Shown: positions 1 through 9,561, counted from the stretch's first letter. The stretch: DNA of 64,000 nt from Rhodoferax koreense (GCF_001955695.1 NZ_CP019236.1:2170001-2234000); one strand, 5' to 3'. A program made the numbers and translations. The notes: generated by a model not told the origin, from the letters alone.

Positions 1-742
1 TCTTTCCCGTGATCTTCCAGAACATGCGCACCTCCTGCTCTTCTTCTTTTAGACTGGTCGGAAGAAGCGAGCCGGGAGTTGGGATACGGTTGAAATAGTC
101 GCCAGTCCCTTCGCGCAGCCGGTAGCTCAAAAAATTGTCCGATGGAAAAACATAACGCAAGCCCACATAAGTGCTTGTGACTTGATCGTCGCCTTCTTGT
201 ACGACGGGCAGGTCGTTGGTATTGCGCGACCGTTGAAAGCCGCCAAAGACGCGCCACGCCGCCGCTAGCTCGCCCTCCGCATCGATTCGGCTCGAGCTCA
301 CCGTTCTGAGATTGCGCGCACTCACGTTCCGGAAATCGGAAAAGTTGTTGAGTGAGGTGCGCTTTTCCGAAACGATATTTCCGCGAATCCGAGGTGTTAC
401 GGCCCACCGCCACGCCGCGTCGTAATTGAGCGTGGTGAAGCTGAGATAGTCGTTGGTTCGGTACTTGTAGTCGAGCGCTGTCGCGTTGATTCGGATGTTT
501 TGCAGCGAATAGGACTTGTCGATCGAAGCTCCGAGCGTCGTTGTGTCGATGCGTTCTGACTTCGTGCCAGAGCTTGGAACTGCTGACGATGGGGACAAGC
601 GAAACAGATTGCTGTCGGTCTGTGTCGAGTAGCCGGCACTCAGATTGAAGGTGTCCAGGGCATCTGCCGAGGCCGGCCCACTGCAGACCGCAGCTGCCAA
701 AGGCGCACACGCTAGCAGAAGCGAGGTCCATCGCCCCTTCAA
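1..742 (-). CDS. EpsL-like exopolysaccharide outer-membrane beta-barrel protein (3' end outside window)
   Basis: The reading frame is open from a TTG at 742 down to the window edge, about 247 codons. It begins with Lys and Arg, then a hydrophobic stretch ending in SGPASA-DA, a good Sec signal peptide. The rest alternates polar and aromatic residues (for example LRYVFPSDNFLSYRLREG), as expected of an outer-membrane beta-barrel. The TTG is preferred because GAGGG sits about 8 bases upstream; the ATG at 731 is in another frame. The gene lies 86 bp downstream of an EpsE/WcaJ-type sugar transferase on the same strand. In betaproteobacterial exopolysaccharide loci that position is usually held by EpsL, the presumed export barrel. 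Family assignment is by eye from context and composition. Confidence 0.6.
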   Translation of the reverse strand, partial: MKGRWTSLLLACAPLAAAVCSGPASADALDTFNLSAGYSTQTDSNLFRLSPSSAVPSSGTKSERIDTTTLGASIDKSYSLQNIRINATALDYKYRTNDYLSFTTLNYDAAWRWAVTPRIRGNIVSEKRTSLNNFSDFRNVSARNLRTVSSSRIDAEGELAAAWRVFGGFQRSRNTNDLPVVQEGDDQVTSTYVGLRYVFPSDNFLSYRLREGTGDYFNRIPTPGSLLPTSLKEEEQEVRMFWKITGK

Positions 743-828
743 GAACTTGCCCTCGATGCGAATCGAACAGTAAGCCGCGGCCAGCAAAGCGCGGACACGA
801 GCGTTCCTCTGTAGCAACAGCAACGCGA

Positions 829-2247
829 TCAAAACGCCTTGGTGTCATTGAACACCACCCGGATCGTTCGGAAAATGATGTAGAGGTCCAGCCGCAACGT
901 CCAGTTGCGCAAATAGTCGAGGTCGAACTCGATCCGATGGCGCATGTGCACCAGGTCGTCGCCACCGCGGTAACCGTTGACCTGGGCCCAGCCGGTGATG
1001 CCGGGCTTCACCTTGTGGCGAATCATGTAGCCCGAGATGAGTTTGCGGTATTGCTCGTTCACCGCAATGGCGTGCGGGCGGGGGCCCACGATGCTCATCT
1101 TGCCTTCGAGCACGTTGATGAACTGCGGCAATTCATCGAGCGAGGTCTTGCGGATGAAAGCGCCGACACGCGTGACACGCGCGTCGTTGCGCGTGACCTG
1201 GGTGTAGGTGCTCTTGCCGTCTTCGGTGACCGTCATGGAACGGAACTTGTAGACGAGGATCTCCTTGCCATCGAGGCCGTAGCGGCGTTGTTTGAAGATG
1301 ACCGGGCCCGGCGAACTGAGCTTGATGGCGATCGCCACCGCCAGCAGCACGGGTGAAACCAGCAACAGAATCAGTGACGACAGCACGATGTCACTGAGCC
1401 GCTTGGCCGCGCCGTTGGTCCCGCGGAACGGCGTTTCGCACACGGCGATCACCGGCATGCCACACACGGCACCGCTGCGCCCCTGGATCAGGTCGGTGAC
1501 GAACATGTCCGGCACGAAGTAGATCGATGCCGTCGTGTCCTTCAGGTCGTCCAGCACCTGCAGGATGCGCGGCTGCGAGGCCATGGGCAGCGACAGGTAG
1601 ATCTGCTGGATGTTGTTTTCCTTGGCGTATTGCGGCAGGGCATGGAGCTTGTCGATCAGCGGGAAGCCCGATGGCGCGTTCAGGCGGTGCAGCTCGCGGT
1701 CATCGAAGAAGCCGGCCAGTTCGATGCGGGAGAACGGTGTTTCGCGGATGCGGCGCGCCAGGGCGATGCCCTGGTTGTTCATGCCGACGATGATGGCGCG
1801 CCGCGGCGGCCCTTGCAGGGCGACGAGCACGGGCGCGGACAGGCGTAGCAGCCGGTGCGCGACGATCTGCGCCAGCGGTGCCACCCACAGCCAGGCCACG
1901 ATGGCGCTTTGTGAGAACTCGCGGATGTAGCGGGTCACGATGCCAGTGGCCAGCAGCAGCGCGGCGATCACGATCCAGTTGATGATGGTCTGGCCGACGA
2001 GTTTGCGAAAGGACGACTGCAGCTGCGTCGTGCCCGGAAAGGTCATCGCGAACACGATCACCGACAGGATGAGGTAGGCCGGTGGGACGGTCTTCTCGAA
2101 ATACATGGCCACGCCCCAGAGCGAAAGCACCAGCATCCCCGGGTCGATCGCCGATTCGATGATGCTCAGAATGTTGTCGCGGCCCAGCGCACCGCTGCCG
2201 GAGTTGACAGCCGACGCGTCTTCGCTAAGCAGTGGGGGGCTTTCCAT
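829..2247 (-). CDS. Undecaprenyl-phosphate sugar phosphotransferase (EpsE/WcaJ type)
   Basis: Polyisoprenyl-phosphate hexose-1-phosphate transferase that would start exopolysaccharide repeat synthesis by loading a sugar phosphate, typically glucose, onto undecaprenyl phosphate at the inner membrane. The N-terminal half has four or five hydrophobic helices and a CoA-binding-like domain ([19 protein letters not shown]). The C-terminal part is a classic bacterial sugar transferase: [20 protein letters not shown], then [30 protein letters not shown] and [15 protein letters not shown]. The frame stays open further upstream. ATG at 2247 gives 472 aa, close to the usual family length, with AAGGA 11 bases upstream; ATG at 2322 (497 aa) is the alternative. 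The EpsL-like gene follows. Confidence 0.88.
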   Translation of the reverse strand: MESPPLLSEDASAVNSGSGALGRDNILSIIESAIDPGMLVLSLWGVAMYFEKTVPPAYLILSVIVFAMTFPGTTQLQSSFRKLVGQTIINWIVIAALLLATGIVTRYIREFSQSAIVAWLWVAPLAQIVAHRLLRLSAPVLVALQGPPRRAIIVGMNNQGIALARRIRETPFSRIELAGFFDDRELHRLNAPSGFPLIDKLHALPQYAKENNIQQIYLSLPMASQPRILQVLDDLKDTTASIYFVPDMFVTDLIQGRSGAVCGMPVIAVCETPFRGTNGAAKRLSDIVLSSLILLLVSPVLLAVAIAIKLSSPGPVIFKQRRYGLDGKEILVYKFRSMTVTEDGKSTYTQVTRNDARVTRVGAFIRKTSLDELPQFINVLEGKMSIVGPRPHAIAVNEQYRKLISGYMIRHKVKPGITGWAQVNGYRGGDDLVHMRHRIEFDLDYLRNWTLRLDLYIIFRTIRVVFNDTKAF

Positions 2248-2807
2248 CGAATTCGGGATCCTTAAGTCGGTAGAAGGCTGGGGTTCGGGCGGTTGCGTCC
2301 AGGCTGATGAATTTCGCTGCATAAGCTGTTTCGGTGACCTATTTGCATCAAGAATCGTGCCAATGGAGGCGTGGCTCTTGCGGAGAGGAGGGCGCTGGCA
2401 ATTCTGGCTGGCGCGATGTCGCACATCATATTGCAGTGCAGCATTTCCAGTGTTTTTCCGAGCGGTGGAGTATGGCGTCACACGCCGCCCTGGCCCAGAT
2501 TTGGGGCGAAATTATCGTAAGAGAAAGCTACCCTGCCGCTATGCACGCGGCTGGATGGAGCTTAATTTACCTTCGTGACGACACAGAGACTGCGCGTCGG
2601 ATCCGGCGTTTAGATAGATTAGTCTGATGTGGCGGTGCACTCGATGTCTGTGGTTTTTCCGCCGCAGTCATCCCGCGGACGGGTTCGGATCTGCCGCTCA
2701 GCGCGCCGGCCCGGCTCGCGGTTGCGTTTCGGCGCGCGGTTAAACTTCGCGCAGTTTTCATTCAGGCGTCATATTTCTGACGCAATCCCCTTCCTCAGGA
2801 GTCCGCC
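2248..2807. other. Divergent intergenic region between the polysaccharide gene and the phosphate uptake pair
   Basis: No convincing gene is present in these roughly 500 bases. It must hold the promoter of the leftward polysaccharide gene and of the rightward DUF47-pit pair. Base composition falls around 2510-2640. The only organised element I see is the repeat cluster just before the DUF47 start, described separately. Confidence 0.5.
2755..2783 (+). promoter_or_regulatory. Pho-box-like triple repeat upstream of DUF47-pit
   Basis: Three 7-mers lie at an 11-bp period: TTTTCAT (2755), GCGTCAT (2766) and CTGACGC (2777), with 4-bp spacers TCAG and ATTT. The enterobacterial PhoB box is CTGTCAT repeated every 11 bp, so the matches are 5/7, 5/7 and 4/7. 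GCGTCA...TGACGC also forms a 6-bp inverted repeat. The position, 25 bp before the start codon of a phosphate transport operon, makes PhoB control plausible but unproven. Confidence 0.3.
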
Positions 2808-3455
2808 ATGCTGTTTGGCAAGTTGTTGCCGCGCGAAGGCAATTTTTTCGAAATGTTCAACCAGCACGCCGAGCGGATCGTGGAGGCCGCGCACGCGTTT
2901 GCCAAGCTGGTGGCGAACTACAGCGATCCGGATCTGCGTGAGAAGTACAACCGTGAGGTGGACGAAGCCGAAGGCGCCGCCGATCGCATCACGCAGGAGG
3001 TCAATCGCGCGATCCACAAGACCTTCATCACGCCGATCGATCGCGAGCAGATCCATTCGCTGATCAACACCATGGACGATGTGGCGGATCTGATCCAGGA
3101 CTCCGCGGAAACCATGGCGCTGTACGACGTGCGCAACATGACGGACGAGATGCGCCGCCTGACCGAGCTCAGCGTAAAGTGCTGCGAGCGCCTGAAGGAC
3201 GCGGTGAAGCTGCTCGACCGCATTGCCGATCCGGCGACGGCCGAGGCCGCACTCAAAACCTGTGAAGAGATCGACAAGCTCGAGTCCGACGCCGACCGCG
3301 TGATGCGTTCGGCCATGAGCCGGCTGTTCCGCGAACAGCCCGATGTGCGCGAGCTGATCAAGCTCAAGGCCATCTACGAGCTGCTGGAAACCATCACCGA
3401 CAAGTGCGAGGATGTGGCCAATGTGATCGAGGGCATCGTCCTCGAGAACTCCTGA
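2808..3455 (+). CDS. DUF47 family protein, PhoU-like partner of Pit transporter
   Basis: A 215-residue, helix-rich, charged soluble protein starting MLFGKLLPREGNFFEMFNQH and matching the DUF47/PhoU-like family throughout. These proteins usually pair with a Pit-type low-affinity phosphate transporter and are thought to modulate it. AGGAG at 2797-2801 is correctly spaced to the ATG. The pit gene begins 20 bp after the stop, so the two are almost certainly cotranscribed. The candidate Pho-box repeats lie immediately upstream. Confidence 0.88.
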   Translation: MLFGKLLPREGNFFEMFNQHAERIVEAAHAFAKLVANYSDPDLREKYNREVDEAEGAADRITQEVNRAIHKTFITPIDREQIHSLINTMDDVADLIQDSAETMALYDVRNMTDEMRRLTELSVKCCERLKDAVKLLDRIADPATAEAALKTCEEIDKLESDADRVMRSAMSRLFREQPDVRELIKLKAIYELLETITDKCEDVANVIEGIVLENS

Positions 3456-3475
3456 TCTCGCGCGGGGCTTGACGT

Positions 3476-4486
3476 ATGGCAACCGTGCAGGTGGCAGTGT
3501 GGGTGGTGGTGTTGCTGGTTCTGCTGGCGCTGGTTTTCGATTTCATGAACGGCTTCCACGACGCCGCCAATTCGATTGCGACCGTGGTGTCGACCGGGGT
3601 GCTCAAGCCGGGCCAGGCCGTGGTCTTCGCGGCATTTTTCAATCTGCTGGCCTTGTTCGTCTTTCATCTCAGCGTGGCAGCGACGGTAGGCAAGGGCATT
3701 GCCGATCCGAATGTGATCAACGTGCATGTGGTGTTCGGTGCGCTCATCGGGGCGATCACCTGGAACCTCATCACCTGGTATTACGGCATTCCGAGCAGTT
3801 CCTCGCATGCGTTGATCGGCGGCATCGTCGGCGCCGTCATCGCCAAGGCCGGCACGGGTGCACTGGTGGCCTCGGGCATCTGGCGCACGGTGCTTTTCAT
3901 CTTCGTCTCGCCGTTGCTGGGTTTCTTGCTTGGCTCGTTGATGATGGTGCTCGTGGCTTGGGTCTTCCGCCGCTCCACGCCTTCGCGCGTGGACCGCTGG
4001 TTCCGCAGGCTGCAGCTCGCTTCGGCCGGTGCCTACAGCCTGGGCCACGGCGGCAACGATGCGCAGAAGACCATCGGCATCATCTGGATGCTGTTGATCG
4101 CCACCGGTTATGCGTCGGCCTCCGACGCCGCGCCGCCGACGTGGACCATCGTGAGTTGCTATACCGCCATCGCCGGCGGCACCATGTTCGGCGGCTGGCG
4201 CATCGTGCGCACCATGGGGCAGAAGATCACCAAGCTCAAGCCTGTCGGGGGGTTCTGTGCGGAAACCGGTGGGGCGTTGACCCTGTTCATGGCCACGTTG
4301 CTGGGCATTCCAGTCTCTACCACCCACACCATCACCGGCGCCATCGTCGGGGTTGGCTCGGTGCAGCGGGCCAGCGCGGTGCGCTGGGGAGTGGCGGGGA
4401 ATATCGTCTGGGCCTGGATTCTGACGATCCCCGCGTCGGCGTTTGTGGCGGCGATCGCCTACTGGGTCAGCCTGCAGCTGTTCTGA
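3476..4486 (+). CDS. pit: Inorganic phosphate transporter, Pit family
   Basis: A 336-residue polytopic inner-membrane protein, about ten hydrophobic segments, of the PiT/PHO-4 family (metal-phosphate symport). The two duplicated family signatures are visible: FDFMNGFHDAANSIATVVST near residue 22 and SLGHGGNDAQKTIGI near 190, with the SSSSHALIGG and STTHTITG loops after each. The length is that of the short Pit forms that work with a DUF47 protein. It is translated 20 bp after the DUF47 gene and converges with rfbC, whose stop is 40 bp away; I see no strong terminator between them. Confidence 0.92.
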   Translation: MATVQVAVWVVVLLVLLALVFDFMNGFHDAANSIATVVSTGVLKPGQAVVFAAFFNLLALFVFHLSVAATVGKGIADPNVINVHVVFGALIGAITWNLITWYYGIPSSSSHALIGGIVGAVIAKAGTGALVASGIWRTVLFIFVSPLLGFLLGSLMMVLVAWVFRRSTPSRVDRWFRRLQLASAGAYSLGHGGNDAQKTIGIIWMLLIATGYASASDAAPPTWTIVSCYTAIAGGTMFGGWRIVRTMGQKITKLKPVGGFCAETGGALTLFMATLLGIPVSTTHTITGAIVGVGSVQRASAVRWGVAGNIVWAWILTIPASAFVAAIAYWVSLQLF

Positions 4487-4526
4487 CCGGCCGCGCCCGG
4501 GCCTGGGGCGCGTGGTCGGGGCAGGC

Positions 4527-5084
4527 TCAATCGAACTTGTCGGCCGCCTCGAACGCGGCACCTTGCACATCCTTGGCCGACAGGCTGGGTGCGCCATCCA
4601 GCCGGCTCAGCGGCCAAGTGATACCGACGGTTGCGTCATTCCAGGCAATCGACCGCTCATGGCTCGCCGCGTAATAGTTGGTCGTCTTGTACAAGAAATC
4701 CGCCGTCTCGCTCAGCACCAGGAACCCATGCGCGAAGCCCGGCGGAATCCACAGCTGCTTGTGGTTCTCTTCACTCAGCTCCTCACCCACCCACTGCCCG
4801 AATGTCGGCGACGACTTCCGGATGTCCACCGCCACGTCGAACACCGCACCACGCGTGCAGCGCACGAGTTTGCCCTGCGCATGCGGCGGCAGTTGGTAAT
4901 GCAGGCCTCTGAGGACGCCTTTGCTGCTGCGACTGTGGTTGTCCTGGACGAACTCCACGTGGTGGCCCACGGCTTCGTCGAAGGCCTTGCCGTTGAAACT
5001 CTCGTAGAAGAAACCGCGCGCATCACCGAACACCTTGGGCTCGATCAGGATCACGTCGGGGATGGCCAGTCGGGTCGCCTGCAT
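4527..5084 (-). CDS. rfbC: dTDP-4-dehydrorhamnose 3,5-epimerase
   Basis: The 185-aa cupin enzyme (RmlC) epimerises C3 and C5 of dTDP-4-keto-6-deoxyglucose, the third step of dTDP-L-rhamnose synthesis. It begins [20 protein letters not shown] and shows DARGFFYESF, QDNHSRSSKGVLRGLHYQ (active-site His), FDVAVDIRKSSPTFGQWVG and IPPGFAHGF. The ATG at 5084 shares one base with the rfbA stop, so translation is coupled. The frame stays open upstream but that stretch has no family match. It is the last gene of the leftward rfbBDAC operon. Confidence 0.95.
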   Translation of the reverse strand: MQATRLAIPDVILIEPKVFGDARGFFYESFNGKAFDEAVGHHVEFVQDNHSRSSKGVLRGLHYQLPPHAQGKLVRCTRGAVFDVAVDIRKSSPTFGQWVGEELSEENHKQLWIPPGFAHGFLVLSETADFLYKTTNYYAASHERSIAWNDATVGITWPLSRLDGAPSLSAKDVQGAAFEAADKFD

Positions 5085-5968
5085 CAGTACACCTTCTCTT
5101 TCAGAATCCGTTGCAGGTATTGGCCGTAGCCGTTCTTGGCGAGCGGCTTGGCCAGCTTTTCCAGCTGGGCGGCGTCGATCCAGCCCTGGCGGTAAGCGAT
5201 CTCCTCGGGGCAAGCCACCTTCAGGCCCTGGCGGTGCTCCAGCGTGGCGATGAACTGGCCGGCTTCGAGCAGGCTCTCGTGCGTGCCGGTGTCCAGCCAG
5301 GCGTAGCCGCGGCCCATGATCTCGACGTTGAGCTGGCCTTGCTCGAGGTAGAGGCGGTTCAGGTCGGTGATCTCGAGTTCGCCGCGCGGCGAGGGCTTCA
5401 GGCTCTTGGCCAGTTCGACGACCTGGCCGTCGTAGAAGTACAGGCCGGTGACGGCGTAGTTGGACTTCGGCGCCGTGGGTTTTTCTTCGAGGGAGAGCAC
5501 CTTGCCCTCGGTGTTGAACTCGGCCACGCCGTAGCGTTCAGGGTCGTGCACGTGGTAGGCGAAGACGCTGGCGCCGGCCGTGCGGGCATGGGCGCTGGCC
5601 AGCAGGTCCTGGAAGTCGTGGCCGTGATAGATGTTGTCGCCCAGCACCAGGGCGCTGGGGGCACCGGCCAGGAACTGCTCGCCGATGACGAAGGCCTGGG
5701 CCAGGCCGTCCGGGCTGGGCTGCACGGCGTACTCCAGGCGGATGCCCCACTGGCGGCCGTCGCCCAGCAGTTGCTCGAAGCGCGGCGTGTCCTGCGGCGT
5801 GCTGATGATCAGGATCTCGCGGATGCCGGCCAACAGCAGGGTGGCGAGCGGGTAGTAGATCATCGGCTTGTCGTAGACCGGCAGCAGTTGTTTGCTGATG
5901 GCCAGCGTGGCCGGGTGCAGCCGGGTGCCCGAGCCGCCGGCGAGGATGATGCCTTTGCGTGGTGTCAT
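5084..5968 (-). CDS. rfbA: Glucose-1-phosphate thymidylyltransferase
   Basis: RmlA joins glucose-1-phosphate and dTTP to make dTDP-glucose, committing glucose to rhamnose. The protein has the nucleotidyltransferase signature [17 protein letters not shown] at its start, then [20 protein letters not shown] and VLGDNIYHG. From the ATG at 5968 it is 294 aa, the normal RmlA length; a TTG at 5992 in the same frame would add eight residues and overlap the end of rfbD. A purine-rich stretch precedes the chosen ATG. It sits 20 bp after rfbD. Confidence 0.95.
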   Translation of the reverse strand: MTPRKGIILAGGSGTRLHPATLAISKQLLPVYDKPMIYYPLATLLLAGIREILIISTPQDTPRFEQLLGDGRQWGIRLEYAVQPSPDGLAQAFVIGEQFLAGAPSALVLGDNIYHGHDFQDLLASAHARTAGASVFAYHVHDPERYGVAEFNTEGKVLSLEEKPTAPKSNYAVTGLYFYDGQVVELAKSLKPSPRGELEITDLNRLYLEQGQLNVEIMGRGYAWLDTGTHESLLEAGQFIATLEHRQGLKVACPEEIAYRQGWIDAAQLEKLAKPLAKNGYGQYLQRILKEKVY

Positions 5969-5988
5969 GGTCTGGTCTTCTTCTGGGT

Positions 5989-6879
5989 TCAAAGGATTTC
6001 GCGCAGCATGCGGGCCACGCCGGTCTGCCAGGGCGGCAGCACCAGGCCGAAGCTGGCCTGCAGCTTGTCGGTGTTCAGCCGCGAGTTCTGCGGGCGTTGG
6101 GCCGGCGTGGGGAAGGCGCTGGTGGGCACGGGGGCGATGGCGTCGGGGGCGACCTTGATGTCCACGCCGGCCGCACGCGCCTGCTCGATGACGAACTGGG
6201 CGTAGCCGTGCCAGCTGGTTTCACCGCCGGCGACGGCGTGGTACAGGCCGAACTTGGCCGAGTCGGCCTGGGCGGCGCGGATGGCGTGCGCGGTGACGTC
6301 GGCCAGCAGTTCGGCGCCGGTGGGTGCACCGAATTGGTCGTCGATGACGGTCAGGCGGTCGCGTTCCTTGGCCAGGCGCAGCATGGTCTTGGCGAAGTTG
6401 CCGCCGCGCGCGGCATAGACCCAGCTGGTGCGGAAGATCAGGTGACGGCTGCAGTGGGCCGCGACCAGTTGCTCGCCTTCGAGCTTGGTGCGGCCGTACA
6501 CGCTCAAGGGGCCGGTGGCGGCGTCTTCGCGCCAGGGGGTGCTGCCGCTGCCGTCGAAGACGTAGTCGGTGGAGTAATGCACCATCAAGGCACCGATTTC
6601 TTCGGCGGCCTGGGCCACGACGCCGGGCGAGGTGGCGTTGAGCTTGCGCGCGAACTCGGGCTCGCTTTCGGCCTTGTCGACGGCGGTGTGGGCCGCGGCA
6701 TTGACGATGACGTCGGGGCGGATGGCGAGGACCGTCTCGGCCAGCGCTTCAGGCCGACTGAAGTCGGCGGCGTAGTCCGTGCTGTCGAAGTCGAGGGCGA
6801 CGAGTTCACCCAGCGGTGCCAGGCTGCGCTGCAGTTCCCAGCCGACCTGGCCGCCTTGGCCGAAGAGCAGGATTTTCAT
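5989..6879 (-). CDS. rfbD: dTDP-4-dehydrorhamnose reductase
   Basis: RmlD reduces dTDP-4-keto-L-rhamnose to dTDP-L-rhamnose with NAD(P)H. The 296-aa short-chain dehydrogenase-like protein opens with [17 protein letters not shown] (nucleotide-binding loop). It has [23 protein letters not shown] and the catalytic YGRTK, all typical of the family. It begins 10 bp after the rfbB stop. Its product would feed a rhamnosyltransferase that is not in this window, probably for O-antigen or the exopolysaccharide made by the neighbouring locus. Confidence 0.95.
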   Translation of the reverse strand: MKILLFGQGGQVGWELQRSLAPLGELVALDFDSTDYAADFSRPEALAETVLAIRPDVIVNAAAHTAVDKAESEPEFARKLNATSPGVVAQAAEEIGALMVHYSTDYVFDGSGSTPWREDAATGPLSVYGRTKLEGEQLVAAHCSRHLIFRTSWVYAARGGNFAKTMLRLAKERDRLTVIDDQFGAPTGAELLADVTAHAIRAAQADSAKFGLYHAVAGGETSWHGYAQFVIEQARAAGVDIKVAPDAIAPVPTSAFPTPAQRPQNSRLNTDKLQASFGLVLPPWQTGVARMLREIL

Positions 6880-6889
6880 GCGAGGACCT

Positions 6890-7972
6890 TCATGCGGAGG
6901 CCTGGACGGCTTCGGGCTTGGCGTATTGCTGCTCGACCCATGCGCGGTAGGCGCCGCTTTGCACGTTCTGCACCCAGTCGCCGTTGGCCAGGTACCACGC
7001 CACCGTCTTGCGGATGCCGGTGTCGAAGGTTTCGGCGGGCTTCCAGCCGAGTTCGGCCTCGAGCTTCCGGGCGTCGATGGCGTAGCGCCGGTCGTGGCCG
7101 GGGCGGTCGGTCACATAAGTGATCTGCGTGCTGTAGCTCGTGCCGTCGGCCTTGGGGCGCAGTTCGTCGAGCAGCGCGCAGACGGTCTTGACGATCTCGA
7201 TGTTGGGTTTTTCGTTCCAGCCGCCGACGTTGTAGGTCTCGCCCAGGCGGCCGGCTTCGAGCACGCGGCGGATGGCGCTGCAGTGGTCCTTGACGTACAG
7301 CCAGTCGCGAACCTGCATGCCGTCGCCGTACACGGGCAGGTTTTTGCCGGCCAGGGCGTTGACGATCATCAGCGGGATGAGTTTCTCGGGGAAGTGGTAC
7401 GGGCCGTAGTTGTTGGAGCAGTTGGTGGTCAAGACCGGCAGCCCGTAGGTATGGTGCCAGGCGCGCACCAGGTGGTCGCTGGCGGCCTTGCTGGCCGAGT
7501 ACGGGCTGTTGGGCTCGTATTTGTTGTCTTCGGTGAAGGCCGGGTCGGTGGCCGACAGGCTGCCGTAGACCTCGTCGGTGGAGACGTGCAGGAAGCGGAA
7601 GGCGGCCTTCTCGTCGGCGGGCAGGCCGCTCCAGTAGCCGCGCACGGCCTCCAGCAGTCGGAAGCTGCCCAGCACGTTGGTCTGCACGAAGTCTTCCGGG
7701 CCGTGGATCGAACGGTCCACATGGGATTCGGCGGCGAAGTTGACGACCGCGCGCGGGCGGTGTTCGGCCAGCAGCCGGGCCACCAGGGCGCTGTCGGCGA
7801 TGTCGCCCTGCACGAAGTGGTGCCGGGCGTCACCCTGCAGGCTGGCCAGCGTCTGCAGGTTGCCTGCGTAGGTGAGCTTGTCCAGGTTGACCACCGGCTC
7901 GGCACCACATGCCAGCCAGTCGAGGACGAAGTTTGCGCCGATGAAGCCTGCGCCGCCGGTTACTAGGATCAT
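6890..7972 (-). CDS. rfbB: dTDP-glucose 4,6-dehydratase
   Basis: RmlB converts dTDP-glucose to dTDP-4-keto-6-deoxyglucose using bound NAD. The 360-aa extended SDR protein has [20 protein letters not shown] at the N-terminus, [11 protein letters not shown], the catalytic [10 protein letters not shown] and [20 protein letters not shown], all diagnostic. The ATG at 7972 is chosen over 7990 because GGAAAAAAC provides a ribosome site and the family begins at this Met. It is the first gene of the leftward operon rfbB-rfbD-rfbA-rfbC, so the promoter should lie in the AT-rich 7973-8086 gap. Confidence 0.95.
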   Translation of the reverse strand: MILVTGGAGFIGANFVLDWLACGAEPVVNLDKLTYAGNLQTLASLQGDARHHFVQGDIADSALVARLLAEHRPRAVVNFAAESHVDRSIHGPEDFVQTNVLGSFRLLEAVRGYWSGLPADEKAAFRFLHVSTDEVYGSLSATDPAFTEDNKYEPNSPYSASKAASDHLVRAWHHTYGLPVLTTNCSNNYGPYHFPEKLIPLMIVNALAGKNLPVYGDGMQVRDWLYVKDHCSAIRRVLEAGRLGETYNVGGWNEKPNIEIVKTVCALLDELRPKADGTSYSTQITYVTDRPGHDRRYAIDARKLEAELGWKPAETFDTGIRKTVAWYLANGDWVQNVQSGAYRAWVEQQYAKPEAVQASA

Positions 7973-8086
7973 GTTTTTTCCAATTGCCATCAGGGGAAAC
8001 CCGAAACAATCCTACCAGCTTTACACAAAAATCCAGTGAAATATCGATTGTTTGCGTATCGCTTTGCATCTTTTGGAGTCAGGCCT

Positions 8087-8533
8087 CTACTGGCTGATCT
8101 TCGCCGCCTCTTCGATCTGGTATTCGAAGTAATGCTGGAAGCTGTACGCCAGGCTGGCCATCAGGGTCCCTGTGCCTACTAGCAAGGCGCAGGCCAACGC
8201 GCCCACGGTGAGCCAATTCGTCTGGCCGCTGGTCGCGTCGAGCGTTGCGCCCGGGTTGAAGCGGGCGTTCCATTTCTCTGGCGTCATCAATCCGTAGAAG
8301 ATGGCGGTGAGGGCGCCGCTGGCGATGACCAGGCCGAGCAACGGGATCAGCAACCAACTCCAGTGGTCGTCCAGGCCGCGCTGCTGCACGCGTTCGATGC
8401 CGTACAGGCCCAGCGCGGTGGGGATGGGGCTGAGCCAGCCCCAGATGTCGCCAATGCCGTGCAGGTAGAAGCGCTGCAGCCCCAGCGGGCCGCCGACGAA
8501 CGACAGCCAGGCCGCCAGGGTTTTGTTTTTCAT
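8087..8533 (-). CDS. TM2-domain-like small membrane protein
   Basis: A 148-residue membrane protein with about four hydrophobic segments. The N-terminal part, KTLAAWLSFVGGPLGLQRFY followed by LHGIGDIWGW, matches the TM2/NINE pattern (a GPLG-x-HRFYLG type turn between two helices). The rest (WLLIPLLGLVIASGALTAIF, then VGALACALLVGTGTLMASLA) is hydrophobic without a recognised domain. It starts 10 bp after the acetyltransferase stop on the same strand, so they may be cotranscribed. Function unknown. Confidence 0.65.
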   Translation of the reverse strand: MKNKTLAAWLSFVGGPLGLQRFYLHGIGDIWGWLSPIPTALGLYGIERVQQRGLDDHWSWLLIPLLGLVIASGALTAIFYGLMTPEKWNARFNPGATLDATSGQTNWLTVGALACALLVGTGTLMASLAYSFQHYFEYQIEEAAKISQ

Positions 8534-8543
8534 GGAGAGTCTC

Positions 8544-9074
8544 TTATTCGGGCGCCGTAGTGTCGCCTGCGCCGAGGGCTTTTTCCATCAGGACCACGTC
8601 GAGCCACTTGCCGAACTTCCAGCCGCTGGACTTGAGTACGCCGACATGGTTGAAGCCGAGTGCGCGGTGCACGCCCACCGAGCCGGCGTTGGCCGAGTCG
8701 CCGATCACGGCGATGAGTTTGCGCACGCCGATGCGTTCGGCCTCCGCCGCGAGCGCGGTCAGCAGCAGTTTGCCCAGGCCCTTGCCGGCCTGGTCGGCGG
8801 CGAGATAAATCGAGTCTTCGGCCGAGAAACGGTAGGCCGGGCGCGGCTTGAACCAGTTGCAATAGGCAAAACCTGCGACCTGGCCGTCCACTTCGACGAC
8901 CAGGTAGGGCAGGCCTTTGCCCAGCACGTCGGCGCGGCGGGCGCGCATGTCGGTCTCGGTCGGGGCTTCGGTTTCGAAAGTGCCCGTGGCGTGCAGCACG
9001 TGGTGGGCGTAGATGGCGGTGATGGTTGTGAGGTCTTCGTCCCGGCTGGGGCGAACGAGGGGAGCAATGGACAT
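8544..9074 (-). CDS. GNAT family N-acetyltransferase (phosphinothricin acetyltransferase-like)
   Basis: A 176-aa GNAT enzyme of the Pat/MnaT subgroup that acetylates small amines such as phosphinothricin or methionine derivatives. Visible features are VRPSRDEDLTTITAIYAHHV at the start, GTFETEAPTE, GFAYCNWFKPRPAYRFSAED, the acetyl-CoA loop DQAGKGLGKLLL and the C-terminal NAGSVGVHRALGFNHVGVL. The true substrate cannot be told from the sequence. It is transcribed away from rpsP, whose promoter lies in the gap that follows. Confidence 0.85.
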   Translation of the reverse strand: MSIAPLVRPSRDEDLTTITAIYAHHVLHATGTFETEAPTETDMRARRADVLGKGLPYLVVEVDGQVAGFAYCNWFKPRPAYRFSAEDSIYLAADQAGKGLGKLLLTALAAEAERIGVRKLIAVIGDSANAGSVGVHRALGFNHVGVLKSSGWKFGKWLDVVLMEKALGAGDTTAPE

Positions 9075-9077
9075 GGA

Positions 9078-9119
9078 TTTCGTTGAGGGGCGGGTTAAAG
9101 CTATAATAGAGAGCTTTTC
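9078..9119 (+). promoter_or_regulatory. Promoter of the rpsP operon
   Basis: A perfect TATAAT at 9102-9107 with a weak -35 candidate (TTTCGT, 9078-9083, 18-bp spacer) stands about 133 bp before rpsP. AAAGCT and AGCTTT flank the -10. The element TATAAT-N4-RGCTTTTCG recurs at the rplS promoter (10974), which supports both. Confidence 0.55.
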
Positions 9120-9182
9120 GGCGTGTCGCTGGTCAGGTGGTCAGTCGCGTGTCTCAACGTCGAAATAATGTCGAAGTGAAAT

Positions 9183-9199
9183 CCGGTTTGCAAGACCGG
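9183..9199 (+). promoter_or_regulatory. Hairpin in the rpsP leader
   Basis: CCGGT and ACCGG (9183-9187 and 9195-9199) form a 5-bp stem with a TTGCAAG loop, followed by TATTTT, about 40 bp before the rpsP ATG. It could be a weak attenuator or simply leader structure. Confidence 0.25.
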
Positions 9200-9239
9200 T
9201 ATTTTCGGTTGATTTTTCAGCCACCCCAAAGGATAAATC

Positions 9240-9515
9240 ATGGTCGTCATTCGACTCGCCCGTGGCGGTGCAAAAGCACGCCCGTTCTTCAACATCGTCG
9301 TGGCCGACAAGCGTACCCGTCGTGACGGCCGTTTCATCGAGCGCATCGGTTTCTACAACCCGATCGCCACAGCCAGCGAAGAAAGCATCCGCATTGCCCA
9401 GGACCGTCTGACGTACTGGCGCGGTGTCGGTGCCCAGGCTTCTCCCACCGTGGAACGCCTGATTCAGCAGCACGCCAAGAAGGCGGCTGCACCTGCAGCC
9501 GCAGTCGCCGCTTAA
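9240..9515 (+). CDS. rpsP: 30S ribosomal protein S16
   Basis: A 91-aa small-subunit protein. [20 protein letters not shown], then [20 protein letters not shown] and [16 protein letters not shown], is the standard S16 sequence, ending in an Ala-rich tail. It heads the conserved rpsP-rimM-trmD-rplS operon, joining ribosome assembly, tRNA methylation and a large-subunit protein. AAAGGATAAATC precedes the ATG. Confidence 0.98.
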   Translation: MVVIRLARGGAKARPFFNIVVADKRTRRDGRFIERIGFYNPIATASEESIRIAQDRLTYWRGVGAQASPTVERLIQQHAKKAAAPAAAVAA

Positions 9516-9543
9516 TTGGCAGTCCAGGGGCAGGGCGGCGCTC

Positions 9544-9561
9544 CACCTGGGCATCCAGGTG
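9544..9561 (+). promoter_or_regulatory. Hairpin covering the rimM GTG start
   Basis: CACCTGG (9544-9550), GCAT loop, CCAGGTG (9555-9561) form a perfect 7-bp stem. Its 3' arm contains the proposed GTG start codon (9559-9561). If that start is used, the hairpin would hinder rimM translation; if translation starts at ATG 9589 it is only intergenic structure. Confidence 0.35.
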
